In this document: one piece after another, positions 15,863 to 24,462 of the stretch
Layout: every line of letters starts with the position of its first letter
How positions within the stretch are numbered: the first letter of the stretch is position 1
Program-made: the position numbers and the translations under genes
Assembly: GCA_964448135.1 (NCBI GenBank)
Contig: CAYUVH010000022.1
Span: 62,001 to 126,000 of the forward strand
DNA from: CAYUVH01 sp964448135
Lineage (GTDB): Bacteria; Verrucomicrobiota; Verrucomicrobiia; Limisphaerales; UBA8199
DNA length: 64,000 nt
Direction of reading: 5' to 3'
The notes under the pieces: generated by a model
Seen by the model: the letters and a program-made list of their open reading frames with translations, nothing else
The model's database searches: none
Told to the model about the DNA's origin: nothing

Positions 15863-17113
15863 CTACAGCCCGCCCAGCGAAACTGGAGTCGAAGCTGGCC
15901 CCCAGCCGACGGCGTTGTGCGCCTGCACGGTGACGGACCAGTTCGGAACGAAGTCCACGGTGAAGCTCGCGGTCAACGTCGCACCCGATACCGTCTGCGT
16001 AAATGTGCCTCCGCCGTCGCTGCCAGTGATCGTGATCCGGTATTGGTCCACCGGGCTGTCGCCCGGAACCGCCGCCTGCCACGTCGCCACGAGAGTGTCG
16101 GTCGAGCCCGACGGGTCGGCCACCGACCAATGCGCGGCGACGCCCGTCGGCGCGGAAGGTGCCACCGAGGCCGACTTCGTCGTCACCGTCACCGGCGCCG
16201 AGGGCGGGCTCGATCCGCCGACCGAAGTGGTCACGACGGTGACCTGATAGGTCGTCTGCGGTTGCAGCGATGGGATGACGCCGCTGGTGGCGGAGCCGGT
16301 CACCGTCGCCGTGAGCACGGCATTCGAGGAGTTGACCGGTGTGGCAGTGAGAGTGGAGGAAATGACCGCGGCCGGGTGCACCCCTTGCGCCGTCCAGTCG
16401 ACTTGAAACGCGTCGCCCGATTGCACCGCCGTCACTCCGAGGGGCGCGCCCGGCACGGGAACGACGAGAAACGCCGACACGCCCGAGTTGTAAATAATGT
16501 CACCGTAAGCATCCGTCGCGATGAATCCGGGAATCGCCGACGCGCCATTGGTGAGGATGCCGGAGGACACCACGTTACCGGCGAAATCCCACGTCACGGA
16601 AATCCAGGCTGAATACGTCGTCGTGTGATAACCGCCGCCCCGGCCGCTGCCGCCGCAGCGCGTCGAGAGGTAAGCATTGCCGACCGGAAAACCGGTCGCC
16701 GGATCGAAGCCAGTCACATAGACCTGTTCCTGGATGCCGCCGCAGGAATGGCCGAGGTAGGCGAAAGCCGTGCCCTGTGGCACCGTCAACCCCGCCGGTT
16801 TCGGCTGGAGGGACACTTGGAAAAATCCCTGCGCCTCCGGGTTGTTGATGGTGACCGACTTCACCGTCCCATCGCCGGCGATTCCGGCCTGGAGGTTCAG
16901 CCACGGCTGGGAGAAATCGGCGCGCGTTTGGATGCCGTAATAATTCGTGGTGGTCGTTGGGAAGGACAAAACCAGATTGTTGCCTGATTTCGTCAAAGCC
17001 ATGCCACCCGCCGATACGCCCAGCGCCGACAGTGGAAATTGAAGCACTGGGACGGTGCTCAGGAAAAGTGCGGCCACAAGAGCCGCATGCCCGCGAGCTC
17101 TAATTGCTTTCAT
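15863..17113 (-). CDS. Secreted protein with two fibronectin type III domains
   Basis: 416 residues with a signal peptide (about residues 1-33). The N-terminal third is beta-rich and includes YGIQTRADFSQPWLNLQAG, a motif like those found in Verrucomicrobial secreted proteins. The two C-terminal FN3 domains begin at PGAPLGVTAV and PSAPTGVAAH and contain the usual late N-x-x-G-x-G-P-x-S pattern (NAVGWGPAS). No catalytic domain is visible, so an adhesion or carbohydrate-surface role is the cautious reading. No C-terminal anchor is seen. Confidence 0.75.
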   Translation of the reverse strand: MKAIRARGHAALVAALFLSTVPVLQFPLSALGVSAGGMALTKSGNNLVLSFPTTTTNYYGIQTRADFSQPWLNLQAGIAGDGTVKSVTINNPEAQGFFQVSLQPKPAGLTVPQGTAFAYLGHSCGGIQEQVYVTGFDPATGFPVGNAYLSTRCGGSGRGGGYHTTTYSAWISVTWDFAGNVVSSGILTNGASAIPGFIATDAYGDIIYNSGVSAFLVVPVPGAPLGVTAVQSGDAFQVDWTAQGVHPAAVISSTLTATPVNSSNAVLTATVTGSATSGVIPSLQPQTTYQVTVVTTSVGGSSPPSAPVTVTTKSASVAPSAPTGVAAHWSVADPSGSTDTLVATWQAAVPGDSPVDQYRITITGSDGGGTFTQTVSGATLTASFTVDFVPNWSVTVQAHNAVGWGPASTPVSLGGL

Positions 17114-17266
17114 AAGTGGACCTTCCTGAAGGATAAGCCAGACCTATGCCAAGTCAAGCCCCTCCCCTTGCCCCTATGCGTATGCTCAGCGATGCGCGTC
17201 GCTTGACCCGGTTCAACCACCCATGTTTTGCAACCAAACCGCCCGCCGGGTGTTCCTATTACAACC

Positions 17267-18049
17267 TTGAGACGTCTCTTGACCATGCTGCGCCGCCGTT
17301 GGCGCGTTTGCCTGCTGGCCATCGGCGTTTGTGTCGCGGCGCCAATACTATGCTTTTCGCTGCAGCCCAAACCACCGGAAATTGTCTTCCTCGGCCAACC
17401 GCTCAAGCAGGACCTCTTCTGGAGCGACCGGCTGATGTATTACGTGCCGCGAAATCAGAGTTGGGCCTGGCTGCGGAAATTGGTGTACGGGACCCTCCCC
17501 GACCGCGTCCGGATAAATCTGTCCACCGACGAATACCGTCTGGCCGGGCTGCAATCCACGAATGCCGAATCTCTCGGCCTCGGCCCGCCTCGGGCCATGG
17601 GTAGCGACGGCGTGCGCGTGTGGTTCCTCAATGCCGCCGAGCTGGGGCAAGCCCGTCAACACCTCGATATCCACGCGCCAAATGTCATGTCGAGCAGCCG
17701 CTGCACCATGGCCGTGCCCGACGGCTGCGGCAGCATGTCAGGCATGGCCGGGCCTGTGCAGGTGAACGCCGATTGTCCGAAAGTTGAAATCAGCGATGCA
17801 TACCTGTCGCGCGTGCGCCGGGATGGCCTCGATACCACCGTGTTCATCACGGTGCTGGAGGGCGGCGCAACCAACTCTATCTATCCCCTCGGTTTCTCCT
17901 ACGGCCGGAGCGTCGGCACCAATGGCGTCGGGAGTTTGAAGATCGGCGCGCGCCTGCACATCCCACGCGGAAGTTCGGCGCTCATCCTCGGCACTCCCGT
18001 CGCCGAACTCGGCGGCCAATCCATCTGCATCATCATCGAACCGAAATAA
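17267..18049 (+). CDS. Membrane-anchored protein, tandem paralogue 1
   Basis: 260 residues if the TTG at 17267 is used. That codon aligns exactly with the TTG start of the next gene and gives both products the same length; an ATG at 17285 is an alternative. One N-terminal membrane segment (RVCLLAIGVCVAAPILCF) follows an Arg-rich cytosolic tip (MLRRRWR). The outside domain starts LQPKPPEIVFLGQPL and contains NQSWAWL and RVRRDGLDT. The family is not recognised. It is separated by 11 bases from its paralogue at 18061, so the pair is one transcription unit. Confidence 0.7.
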   Translation: MRRLLTMLRRRWRVCLLAIGVCVAAPILCFSLQPKPPEIVFLGQPLKQDLFWSDRLMYYVPRNQSWAWLRKLVYGTLPDRVRINLSTDEYRLAGLQSTNAESLGLGPPRAMGSDGVRVWFLNAAELGQARQHLDIHAPNVMSSSRCTMAVPDGCGSMSGMAGPVQVNADCPKVEISDAYLSRVRRDGLDTTVFITVLEGGATNSIYPLGFSYGRSVGTNGVGSLKIGARLHIPRGSSALILGTPVAELGGQSICIIIEPK

Positions 18050-18060
18050 CCTGCTTAACT

Positions 18061-18843
18061 TTGAAACGACTCTTGACCATGCTTCGCCGCCGCTGGCGCA
18101 TACTGCTCCTCGTTTTGTTCGTTTGCTGCGCCGCGCTGGTGCTCATCTTGGCGTTGCAACCCAAGCCCCCGGAAATCGTATTCCTCGCGCAACCACCCAA
18201 TCCCGACCCGCTCTGGCGCGACCGCCTCATGCAATATGTCCCGCAGAACCAGAGCTGGGCCTGGCTCTGGAAACTTCAGGAAGCCGTGTTTCCCAAACGC
18301 AAGCGGCTGGACCTGATCACCGACGAATACGAATTGACCGGCCCCCAGTCAACCAACGCCGCAATCCTGGGCCTGGGTCCACCGCGGGCCACCAGCGCCG
18401 ATGGACTGCGCGTCTGGTTTTTGAGTCGCGACGGGTTGAAGCCGATCCAGGAACACCTCCGGGCCGGTCCTGCGGCCGCCGCCAATTTCACCCGTTCCAT
18501 GATGAGCACCGCCGATGGCATTGGCAGCATGGTCTATATGGGGGCCGCCTCGCGGGTGACAGTTGGGGGTCCGAATATCGGCCTGACCGCGAATTTTTCC
18601 CCGCGTGTCCGCCGCGACGGCCTGGACCTCGGCGCGTTCATCACCAGGGTGAACGTGGTGACCAATCTGGCGAATGATCTCGCCAACGTTTCCGCCAGCC
18701 CGCTACCGAACACCAACTCCGTCACCGGTTTGAAATTCGGCGCCCGGCTGCAAATCCCGCGCGGCGATTCCGTCCTCGTCCTCGGCACCCCCGTACCCGA
18801 ACTTGGCGGCAACACCATCTGTGTGATCATCGAGACGAAATAA
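18061..18843 (+). CDS. Membrane-anchored protein, tandem paralogue 2
   Basis: 260 residues from a TTG start at 18061. It aligns along its whole length with the preceding protein: the same MLRRRWR tip, membrane segment, QPKPPEIVFL, NQSWAWLWKL, LGLGPPRA and C-terminal VLGTPVPELGG end. This shows a tandem gene duplication. The outer domain has drifted most in the middle third (after LRAGPAAAANF). The function is unknown; the location is the outer face of the inner membrane or periplasm. Confidence 0.72.
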   Translation: MKRLLTMLRRRWRILLLVLFVCCAALVLILALQPKPPEIVFLAQPPNPDPLWRDRLMQYVPQNQSWAWLWKLQEAVFPKRKRLDLITDEYELTGPQSTNAAILGLGPPRATSADGLRVWFLSRDGLKPIQEHLRAGPAAAANFTRSMMSTADGIGSMVYMGAASRVTVGGPNIGLTANFSPRVRRDGLDLGAFITRVNVVTNLANDLANVSASPLPNTNSVTGLKFGARLQIPRGDSVLVLGTPVPELGGNTICVIIETK

Positions 18844-18896
18844 TCCCACCCCGCGACAGGCCCGCGCTGCCACGATACGGGAGGTAGAAGACTTAT

Positions 18897-18928
18897 GCCC
18901 ACAGAACACGGGTATGTGGTTTGTGGGC
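18897..18928. repeat. Hairpin downstream of the paralogue pair
   Basis: Arms GCCCACA (18897-18903) and TGTGGGC (18922-18928). It lies about 50 bases past the second paralogue and is not followed by a T-run, so a terminator role is only possible. Confidence 0.4.
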
Positions 18929-18965
18929 AACAATCAATTTCCGGAACGGCGCGTCAGCTCACGAA

Positions 18966-19352
18966 TCAATGACCGTGGCCCCCGGCATCCTCACCCTTGC
19001 CGCTCTCATAAAACTCTTCGCGATTGGGATCAACGGATCGAAACCTATTGAAGATGGTCTGGGCATCAAAATCAGACTGTCGCGAAAGATAGCGCCGCGC
19101 GATCGTGCGCCGCAATTCCTGGTAATCCCACGAGACTCCCAACCTTTTGTAATGCGCATCGAATTCCACCTGACTGCAAAAGGCAGCATGCGCATAGGCG
19201 ATGAATACCATCGAAAAGCCATCGCGCTGCGCCGCCTGCGTCACATGCTCAACCGAATAATATGGCTTGCGGCCAAAGCGGCGCACCAACTCCTGGCTCA
19301 ACCGCTTCACATAGCTGCGGATGGTAAAGTATTTTTTGAGGTGCTGGAACAT
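18966..19352 (-). CDS. Small hypothetical protein
   Basis: 128 residues, basic N-terminus and acidic end (EDAGGHGH). RRFGRKPYYSVEHVTQAAQ and YAHAAFCSQVEFD look conserved and recall a small uncharacterised family (possibly DUF6559; from memory, not certain). It has no membrane segment. It is the downstream-most gene of the minus-strand small-gene block (18.9-27.4 kb). Confidence 0.6.
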   Translation of the reverse strand: MFQHLKKYFTIRSYVKRLSQELVRRFGRKPYYSVEHVTQAAQRDGFSMVFIAYAHAAFCSQVEFDAHYKRLGVSWDYQELRRTIARRYLSRQSDFDAQTIFNRFRSVDPNREEFYESGKGEDAGGHGH

Positions 19353-19382
19353 AATGAGCGCTCTGGCAGTCTGACTAACAGG

Positions 19383-19805
19383 TCAGCGACGGGAGCCGTT
19401 GGTCCCTGATATCCGATTCGTCTGCGAGTCGGGCGGCTGGCTCCCCTCCGCTGGACCGCCCGGTTTGCCTTCGGTCTTCGATTCAAATTTTTGGAAATTC
19501 CGGCTCGGATCAACCGCATAATAGGCAAGTGACCCGCCCGAAGTTTTCAAAAGCGGGCGCTCATCCTCCAGCTTTAGCTCCGCCTTTGGAATCTGGAAGA
19601 ACACCCAATCATCCATTGATCTGGCAATGAAATGATGCGATTGGGCATCCGACCCTTGGTAGCCCAGCCCGCCGCGCACCATTGATCCGTACTTTGCATA
19701 CCAATCAATAACCTCCGTTTTTGTCCAGGCGCTCTTCCGACACGCAGTGAAACTGCCAATGAGGGCCAGCAGGCTTAGGATGCTTATGAGGTGGCGAGCA
19801 CGCAT
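19383..19805 (-). CDS. Small lipoprotein
   Basis: 140 residues from the ATG at 19805, chosen because it starts the signal peptide directly. The lipobox GSFTAC lies at the end of a hydrophobic stretch (HLISILSLLALI), predicting lipidation at the cysteine. The mature part has WYAKYGSMVRGGLGYQG and a Pro/Ser/Gly-rich C-terminal tail. It is not recognised and is a member of the small-gene block. Confidence 0.65.
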   Translation of the reverse strand: MRARHLISILSLLALIGSFTACRKSAWTKTEVIDWYAKYGSMVRGGLGYQGSDAQSHHFIARSMDDWVFFQIPKAELKLEDERPLLKTSGGSLAYYAVDPSRNFQKFESKTEGKPGGPAEGSQPPDSQTNRISGTNGSRR

Positions 19806-19875
19806 GGATTCAGGGTGAACGAGTTGTGCCGCCATTCGTTCGGCGTTCGCTGGCGCGGTTGGTTGGACACCCTCT

Positions 19876-20304
19876 TCATTTCAAAACGAAATCGTTCGTG
19901 CCCAGTGCGATGGTCCTGCCCGGGCCGAGCGGCCCCCGCGTGATCCAAATCCGGACGCTTGCCTTGGGCCGTTCATCGTTCTCCAGGACAATAAAGGTAA
20001 CCACTCCATCAAACACGTGGATGTCCGATTCGGCAAAGTACTCATGCTGACAAGTCAATGTGCAACGAGCAGAGCCGTCCTGCCGCCGGGGGACACCAGC
20101 GCACCAGTCCTCCGTCGGCATTTTGCCGATCCGGTGAACGCTTGCCGAAGGGACGATGATCTCGATTTGATCAATCGCTTCCTCGGCCGAGTGATTGACC
20201 GGGTCCCCGCGGAAACTCAGCGAGACTGCTTTATGACCCCTCGGCAATTGCGCGCACCCCGTCGCGAGGCAGGCTAGGACTATCATTGCGGCGCAGATTC
20301 TCAT
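19876..20304 (-). CDS. Small lipoprotein
   Basis: 142 residues from the ATG at 20304, with signal peptide MRICAAMIVLACLATGC and a good lipobox. The mature domain is beta-rich (DQIEIIVPSASVHRIG, VTFIVLENDERPKASVRIW) and contains three cysteines (WCAG, RCTLTC). The family is unknown. Confidence 0.65.
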   Translation of the reverse strand: MRICAAMIVLACLATGCAQLPRGHKAVSLSFRGDPVNHSAEEAIDQIEIIVPSASVHRIGKMPTEDWCAGVPRRQDGSARCTLTCQHEYFAESDIHVFDGVVTFIVLENDERPKASVRIWITRGPLGPGRTIALGTNDFVLK

Positions 20305-20334
20305 GGGGCCTCCTCGTCGTCTAAACAAACTCCG

Positions 20335-20643
20335 CTATTTCCGCTCGCGCACATGGATGGAAAAAGCCTTCTCGTCAATCTCAGTGCTGCACGTCGGTGC
20401 CCTCTGGCGGATGACCTCGCCCGCTACCCGCTCCAGTATCTCCCGTTCCCTGCCCGTGATCCAAGAGTGCCTCATGGTAAACTTGCCCGGATCATCGGCC
20501 CGGACAATTGCGACCGTATCCCCGCCACCGAACTCCCAATAAAATGGAAGCTCAAGCGTGCCCTCGCGGTAGAACAAGTATCCGTCCCGACCCGCCGGCT
20601 CAAACTCGACGCTCCACTTTTCGGTTGAGGGTGTCGTCTGCAT
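20335..20643 (-). CDS. Small conserved-type hypothetical protein
   Basis: 102 residues from the ATG at 20643. LELPFYWEFGGGDTVAIV followed by a helical GREREILERVAGEVIRQ segment resembles a widespread small protein of unknown function (impression only). It has the size and alpha/beta make-up seen in immunity-type proteins. Its start overlaps the stop of the upstream 89-residue gene by one base (TGATG), so translation is probably coupled. Confidence 0.65.
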   Translation of the reverse strand: MQTTPSTEKWSVEFEPAGRDGYLFYREGTLELPFYWEFGGGDTVAIVRADDPGKFTMRHSWITGREREILERVAGEVIRQRAPTCSTEIDEKAFSIHVRERK

Positions 20644-20912
20644 CAAAATCTACAAGCCAATGTGTGGCCGGTTCGGTCACAAACCAGCTCGGATTTCCAG
20701 TAGTGTGGATCGTCAATGGCAACGAACCGAACCCCTGCTGGCAGTGCATCCGTGCGCAAAATGAACGGACGAGCAAGCATGATGCACAAACCATCCTTCG
20801 GCCATCCCTTCCAGGTCTCCGCAATCGAATTGCCCGCCTTCAGCTCGGCATCGAGCAAAGGACGCAATTCCCTACACAACTCGGTAACATGCGCTTTATC
20901 CACGTTAGCCAC
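20643..20912 (-). CDS. Small hypothetical protein
   Basis: 89 residues from a GTG at 20912. Helical N-terminus (AHVTELCRELRPLLDAELKA), then a beta-rich part (DGLCIMLARPF, VRFVAIDDPHYWKSELVCD). It ends at a TGA that overlaps the next ATG by one base. It is not recognised. The size and coupling suggest the two products act together. Confidence 0.55.
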   Translation of the reverse strand: MANVDKAHVTELCRELRPLLDAELKAGNSIAETWKGWPKDGLCIMLARPFILRTDALPAGVRFVAIDDPHYWKSELVCDRTGHTLACRF

Positions 20913-20995
20913 GGCAGGAGATCTAACGATTTAGCTCGGAAAGAGTCACTGGAACCTGAGGCTGGGGGCAAAGTCGCAGTTGCAACTTCATAAAC

Positions 20996-21418
20996 TCATT
21001 TCTTGTCCCCGGGCTGTGGGTTGCTTTTGGGCTCCAACCCCTCCGGATTCGTTTCCGCGCTCTGCTTGGGCTGCGCGGGCTTCCGGGTCTGCTGCTCCTT
21101 CTGGCGATCAACGCAATCAGCCACATCGAATGGCAATATGATCGTGTCCGCCACGAACGAGAACGGGAAGTCGATGATTCCTATCGGCACCAACCCGATC
21201 GCCGCGGGCCCGATCGACTCCGATTTGCTGGCAAAGGGGGCGGCCACACAAGAGCCATCCCAAACCACGCCTTTATAAACGCCTGCCGGAGGCCGGCTGC
21301 CACAATCACCAAAGTGCGACATCATGGTGCCACAGCCCGGGCACATCAGCAGCAGTGAAAGCCACCCTATCCGGACAAGCTTTAGCCTCTGTTTGCTCGG
21401 TGGAATTTTATACTGCAT
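20996..21418 (-). CDS. YceK/YidQ-family-like lipoprotein
   Basis: 140 residues from the ATG at 21418; a TTG at 21430 is less likely. A signal peptide ends in a cysteine cluster (LLLMCPGCGTMMSHFGDCG) and is followed by YKGVVWDG and the family-like end IGIIDFPFSFVADTIILPFD. That order (GCGT, Y-x-G-V-x-W-D, D-x-P-F-S-x-x-x-D-T-x-x-L-P-x-D) is the YceK/YidQ pattern of small enterobacterial lipoproteins. The C-terminal 35 residues are low-complexity Gln/Lys/Pro. It is predicted to be membrane-lipidated; the function is unknown. Confidence 0.75.
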   Translation of the reverse strand: MQYKIPPSKQRLKLVRIGWLSLLLMCPGCGTMMSHFGDCGSRPPAGVYKGVVWDGSCVAAPFASKSESIGPAAIGLVPIGIIDFPFSFVADTIILPFDVADCVDRQKEQQTRKPAQPKQSAETNPEGLEPKSNPQPGDKK

Positions 21419-21832
21419 GGGTGCCTCCAATAATCACGACCGCGACAATGATAACCAACAACATGATACGGTCGGCAATAAAAACCCCGCGATGCTTTCC
21501 GCCTTCGCCTGAGTCACCGTGCGTTTTCCCAAGGCCACCATTCGGTGCGGTGTTTTGTTCCGAGTCCGGAGCCCCGGCAGGGGCGGCACGACAATAGCCC
21601 CGGGCAAGGCCGCGGTGGCCGCCGCCCGGGGTAAAAACGCCACCCCACGCAACCTCTTTTTTTCCTTCCCGTTCGGCGCGCTTCAGGCGCGCCGAACGGG
21701 AAGGAAAAAAAGAGGAGTTCCTTTTGGGCCGCTAACCCAGGGCGTCGTTCGCTGACTCACTTTGCCCTGGGCTGATATATTTCGTCCCTTCAGGACTCTG
21801 TGCTGGCTCATTGGCTCTCTGGCTCCCATAAC
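21419..21832. other. Gene-free stretch containing a long perfect hairpin
   Basis: Short ORFs here have no recognisable features. The dominant element is the 29-bp perfect inverted repeat at 21653-21715. Confidence 0.6.
21653..21715. repeat. Perfect 29-bp inverted repeat with 5-base loop
   Basis: The left arm 21653-21681 begins CCTCTTTTTTTCCTTCCCG and ends GCGCGC. The loop is TTCAG (21682-21686). The right arm 21687-21715 is an exact reverse complement. The arms run T-rich, then GC-rich, so on either strand the stem base is A/T-rich but no T-run follows it. It is too long and perfect for chance. Confidence 0.95.
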
Positions 21833-22174
21833 TCAATCCCGTTGCCTTCCTGGTTGGTTGTGATCTTTTGGGAAGTGGTCCGCAATGGATGTCCCGTCAG
21901 GCAGCCCACCCCAGGTGTTTCCCGTCCAATTCCACATCTCCTTGATTTGGATTTCCCTGGGCGGCCCAAACACGGGCTGGGGGCCGAGGCCCTTGGCCAC
22001 GTAGAGGACGTTCGTGGTCCGCTCCCGGCCCGTGATTATGCCCTCTTCCAGCCGTGCTGCCGAGACGATCAGGATGTCCCGGCGGACGTCGCAAGCGATG
22101 AATTGCGAAAGGATTCTGCCCTCCCGGAATTTCCGGCGCCGCCACCAAAGTCGGATTAACTTGAACACGATCAC
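21833..22174 (-). CDS. Small hypothetical protein
   Basis: 113 residues from a GTG at 22174. Very basic N-terminus (RLWWRRRKFREGR), then a beta-rich core (DILIVSAARLEEGIITG, TTNVLYVAKGLG) and a polar tail. The order resembles a short membrane-proximal or nucleic-acid-binding protein, but no family is recognised. Confidence 0.5.
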   Translation of the reverse strand: MIVFKLIRLWWRRRKFREGRILSQFIACDVRRDILIVSAARLEEGIITGRERTTNVLYVAKGLGPQPVFGPPREIQIKEMWNWTGNTWGGLPDGTSIADHFPKDHNQPGRQRD

Positions 22175-22242
22175 GCGCCAGCCCTGCCATCCGTGTGAAA
22201 GACAGGTTCAGCGCATCGGTTGGACCAAATGATCATGACCCA

Positions 22243-22578
22243 TCAACTTTCCATCGAGATCCCGGAAACTTGCCCGGCCTCGTCGAACGCGACGCTAATG
22301 ACATACTGCGTGACCTGCTCCGGGAGAGTGAAATCAAAGACATCCAGCTCATCATCACCGCCCCAATGAGCATGCAGCACCAGCGATTCAAGGATGCGCT
22401 GCGGGTCCGGCTTTTCCGCGGCAAAATGCTTCTGCCAATACGCGGGCTCCACCTCCTCCAGGTGGTGGGATACAAACATGGTGGCGCCGAATTTGTCCGC
22501 GGGAGTGCCGTATGCTTTCTTGATTGCGGCACGCGCGGCGACTTCCCGTCTTGTGATTTCGTCTGGATGGGCGGGCAT
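22243..22578 (-). CDS. Small protein, possibly DUF2004-like
   Basis: 111 residues from the ATG at 22578. The ending FDFTLPEQVTQYVISVAFDE with a final GISMES recalls DUF2004-type small proteins (tentative, from memory). The N-terminal half is helical (RREVAARAAIKKAYG). It is cytosolic and acidic. DUF2004-like proteins occur in variable small-gene blocks, which fits the setting. Confidence 0.6.
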   Translation of the reverse strand: MPAHPDEITRREVAARAAIKKAYGTPADKFGATMFVSHHLEEVEPAYWQKHFAAEKPDPQRILESLVLHAHWGGDDELDVFDFTLPEQVTQYVISVAFDEAGQVSGISMES

Positions 22579-22593
22579 AAAACGTAATGCAGC

Positions 22594-22962
22594 CTAGCGA
22601 CCGATCAAGCCGGTTCGTTCGGCGGGCAGCGGGGCCAGTCCATGCGTCGCCCGCGTACTGCTCCATATCCAACGAGTCCATAGTACGCTCAGCAACGGAG
22701 GCACAACCAACAGCGCAAACCCGGCTGCGGCACATATCAAGGGCGGCCATGGCGAGGCTGCAATCCTTGCATTTAATCTTTCCATTTCTGCGATCGACAT
22801 TCCGGTGCCCGGCTCTCCGACTCCGAGCCTCGAGAGGGGAGCGAGCAGTATTGCCAAAGCACCCAGGCAAATCCAACCAAGACTCGCCAACCAAACGACC
22901 ACCGTGACCCCCCAGAGTATCTGATGTTTGGAGTGCACGACAATTACTCCGGATGGCCCCAT
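22594..22962 (-). CDS. Small two-TM membrane protein
   Basis: 122 residues. Two hydrophobic spans (ILWGVTVVVWLASLGWICLG and LICAAAGFALLVVPPLLSVL) are separated by a polar loop with SIAEMERLNARIA. It is not recognised. It starts 16 bases upstream of the DUF2004-like gene and is probably in the same transcript. Confidence 0.6.
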   Translation of the reverse strand: MGPSGVIVVHSKHQILWGVTVVVWLASLGWICLGALAILLAPLSRLGVGEPGTGMSIAEMERLNARIAASPWPPLICAAAGFALLVVPPLLSVLWTRWIWSSTRATHGLAPLPAERTGLIGR

Positions 22963-23070
22963 CCCACCAGTGTGGGAGACCCGGGTTGTGGGAGCTGATA
23001 CTTGCTGTCCAGTCGTCGAGCCGTAGCCAGACGCAGCCGCCGGGGCCCCGGCGAAGGTGGAAGCCCATGG

Positions 23071-23475
23071 TTAGTCATATTTCTCTCCCCAATTAATCTT
23101 CTCCACACTGGCGAGAAAACCGTCCCGTTCTGCCTGCGATGCAAAATACCACTCACAAAATCCGAAATTGTGGTCGGACTTTGCGAGCCAGTACCACATC
23201 CACCTGCCGGTGTGGGAATGCGGCCCGGCAATATCGCACGCCGGGTAATCAGACTGCCGCTGAAGACAATCGCCTTCGCCCGGGCCGAAGTTCTGCCAGC
23301 ACCAGCGATTCGCAAAGTCCAGCTCTGCGAATGAAACCTGCAGTGTGACCGTGTAGGGAAACCGCGATAGCCTGTCCTTGCGCCTTCGTTCCTCCTCCGT
23401 CCGAACCTCTGTTGAATAATCCTCGCTGGCGAGATATTCCTCAAAGCTCGATAGGGTGACGGTTCGCTGGCTCAT
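23071..23475 (-). CDS. Small hypothetical protein, immunity-like size
   Basis: 134 residues. Acidic helical N-terminus, then FPYTVTLQVSFAELDFANRW, CWQNFGPGEGDC, WMWYWLAKSDHNFGFCEWYF. The aromatic-rich C-terminal half suggests a ligand- or protein-binding fold. I have no family name for it. It lies 24 bases from the stop of the SMI1/KNR4-like gene upstream. Confidence 0.6.
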   Translation of the reverse strand: MSQRTVTLSSFEEYLASEDYSTEVRTEEERRRKDRLSRFPYTVTLQVSFAELDFANRWCWQNFGPGEGDCLQRQSDYPACDIAGPHSHTGRWMWYWLAKSDHNFGFCEWYFASQAERDGFLASVEKINWGEKYD

Positions 23476-23499
23476 CGCGGCAGTGCACGGACAGCTCTC

Positions 23500-23991
23500 T
23501 CAGGCTTGCCGGTCTCTGGCCTCAAAGTAGTCATACGGGTACCTGTCCTCAAGCAAGCCTTCGATAAACTGGCCAATGGAATCGCAGATGCGAATTGTGA
23601 TGTGGTGCAAGTCGGCGCGAACGTGATTCGGCCTGTCCCAAATCTCTTCGTGACTGACATAACTCACAGCCCCGGTCCCGCCTCCAATATCGAGAACTAC
23701 AAAATCGCCATTCGGCATCGTGCCGACAATCAACCAGCCTGCGCCAAAATACTCCGGAGTATCATCGTGGAATGTGCGGATGAGACGCTCTGGCCAGAAA
23801 CTCGCGAACCCAACCTCAACTGCCGTCTTGTCTGCCACGGAATAAGCTTTGAAATGCTCGACCACCGCCTCAGGCACGCGGTGCACCCGAAGCCAGGCAA
23901 TAAACTCAGGCGTGCCGGCGGAGAATTGGCGGGCTGTCTTCTTCTGCAACCGCGCCAATGCTTTCTTAAACAGGGGCGTGTCAATTTTCAT
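23500..23991 (-). CDS. SMI1/KNR4 (SUKH)-like protein
   Basis: 163 residues. The core GAGWLIVGTMPNGDFVVLDI followed by GGTGAVSYVSHEEIWD is the classic SUKH pattern (strand, G-D-x-x-x-x-D, strand, W/Y-x-x-H-D/E). The C-terminal helix IGQFIEGLLEDRYPYDY also fits. The SUKH superfamily is best known as immunity proteins against diverse bacterial toxins. No cognate toxin gene is in the window. It sits in a run of same-strand small genes with 12-25 base gaps. Confidence 0.75.
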   Translation of the reverse strand: MKIDTPLFKKALARLQKKTARQFSAGTPEFIAWLRVHRVPEAVVEHFKAYSVADKTAVEVGFASFWPERLIRTFHDDTPEYFGAGWLIVGTMPNGDFVVLDIGGGTGAVSYVSHEEIWDRPNHVRADLHHITIRICDSIGQFIEGLLEDRYPYDYFEARDRQA

Positions 23992-24003
23992 GCAAACGAT
24001 CTA

Positions 24004-24366
24004 TTACCCCGCTGCTTTGCGTAGTTTGAGATCAACTCCATACTTCACCTTCAAAAACAAATTCAACGTCTCGACTGCTTCCGACGCCGGAACTTCCCTG
24101 ACGGCGTCATCCTTGTGGCCGCCACGGCCGCGCGTGTATGAAAATGCGAATCCGGAACGGGAACTCTGGATTTGTAGCATATGGACGCCCAGCGGAAAGT
24201 CCGGGCAATCAGAAATCAAAAGCCCGGACAGAAACACGCCGCCGCAAATCTCTGAAGCAAAATCCGAATCCGCAATGAACCGAACGAGAGAAAAATAAGG
24301 ACTTGGGCCCTCCGCCTCCTTCCGGGCGAGCTCAACCCAGGGTTTTGTGTGAACTATGCTGCTCAT
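24004..24366 (-). CDS. Small hypothetical protein
   Basis: 120 residues. It opens SSIVHTKPWVELARKEAEG and has a beta-rich middle (GVFLSGLLISDCPDFPLGVHML). It ends with an acidic/basic helix (EAVETLNLFLKVKYG). It is not recognised. It lies 12 bases upstream of the SUKH-like gene, on the same strand. Confidence 0.55.
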   Translation of the reverse strand: MSSIVHTKPWVELARKEAEGPSPYFSLVRFIADSDFASEICGGVFLSGLLISDCPDFPLGVHMLQIQSSRSGFAFSYTRGRGGHKDDAVREVPASEAVETLNLFLKVKYGVDLKLRKAAG

Positions 24367-24462
24367 GACGCCAAGGCTGGCTGACGACCCAACCTCAGCG
24401 ACCGCCGCTGACTGGAAGCGCGGAGCGAGGTGAAGGTGGAAGTGTATGGTTGGGACTTCGGG

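Noticed and set aside
21519..21755. 78-codon plus-strand ORF across the long hairpin
   Set aside because: It is created by the palindrome and has no domain or start signal.
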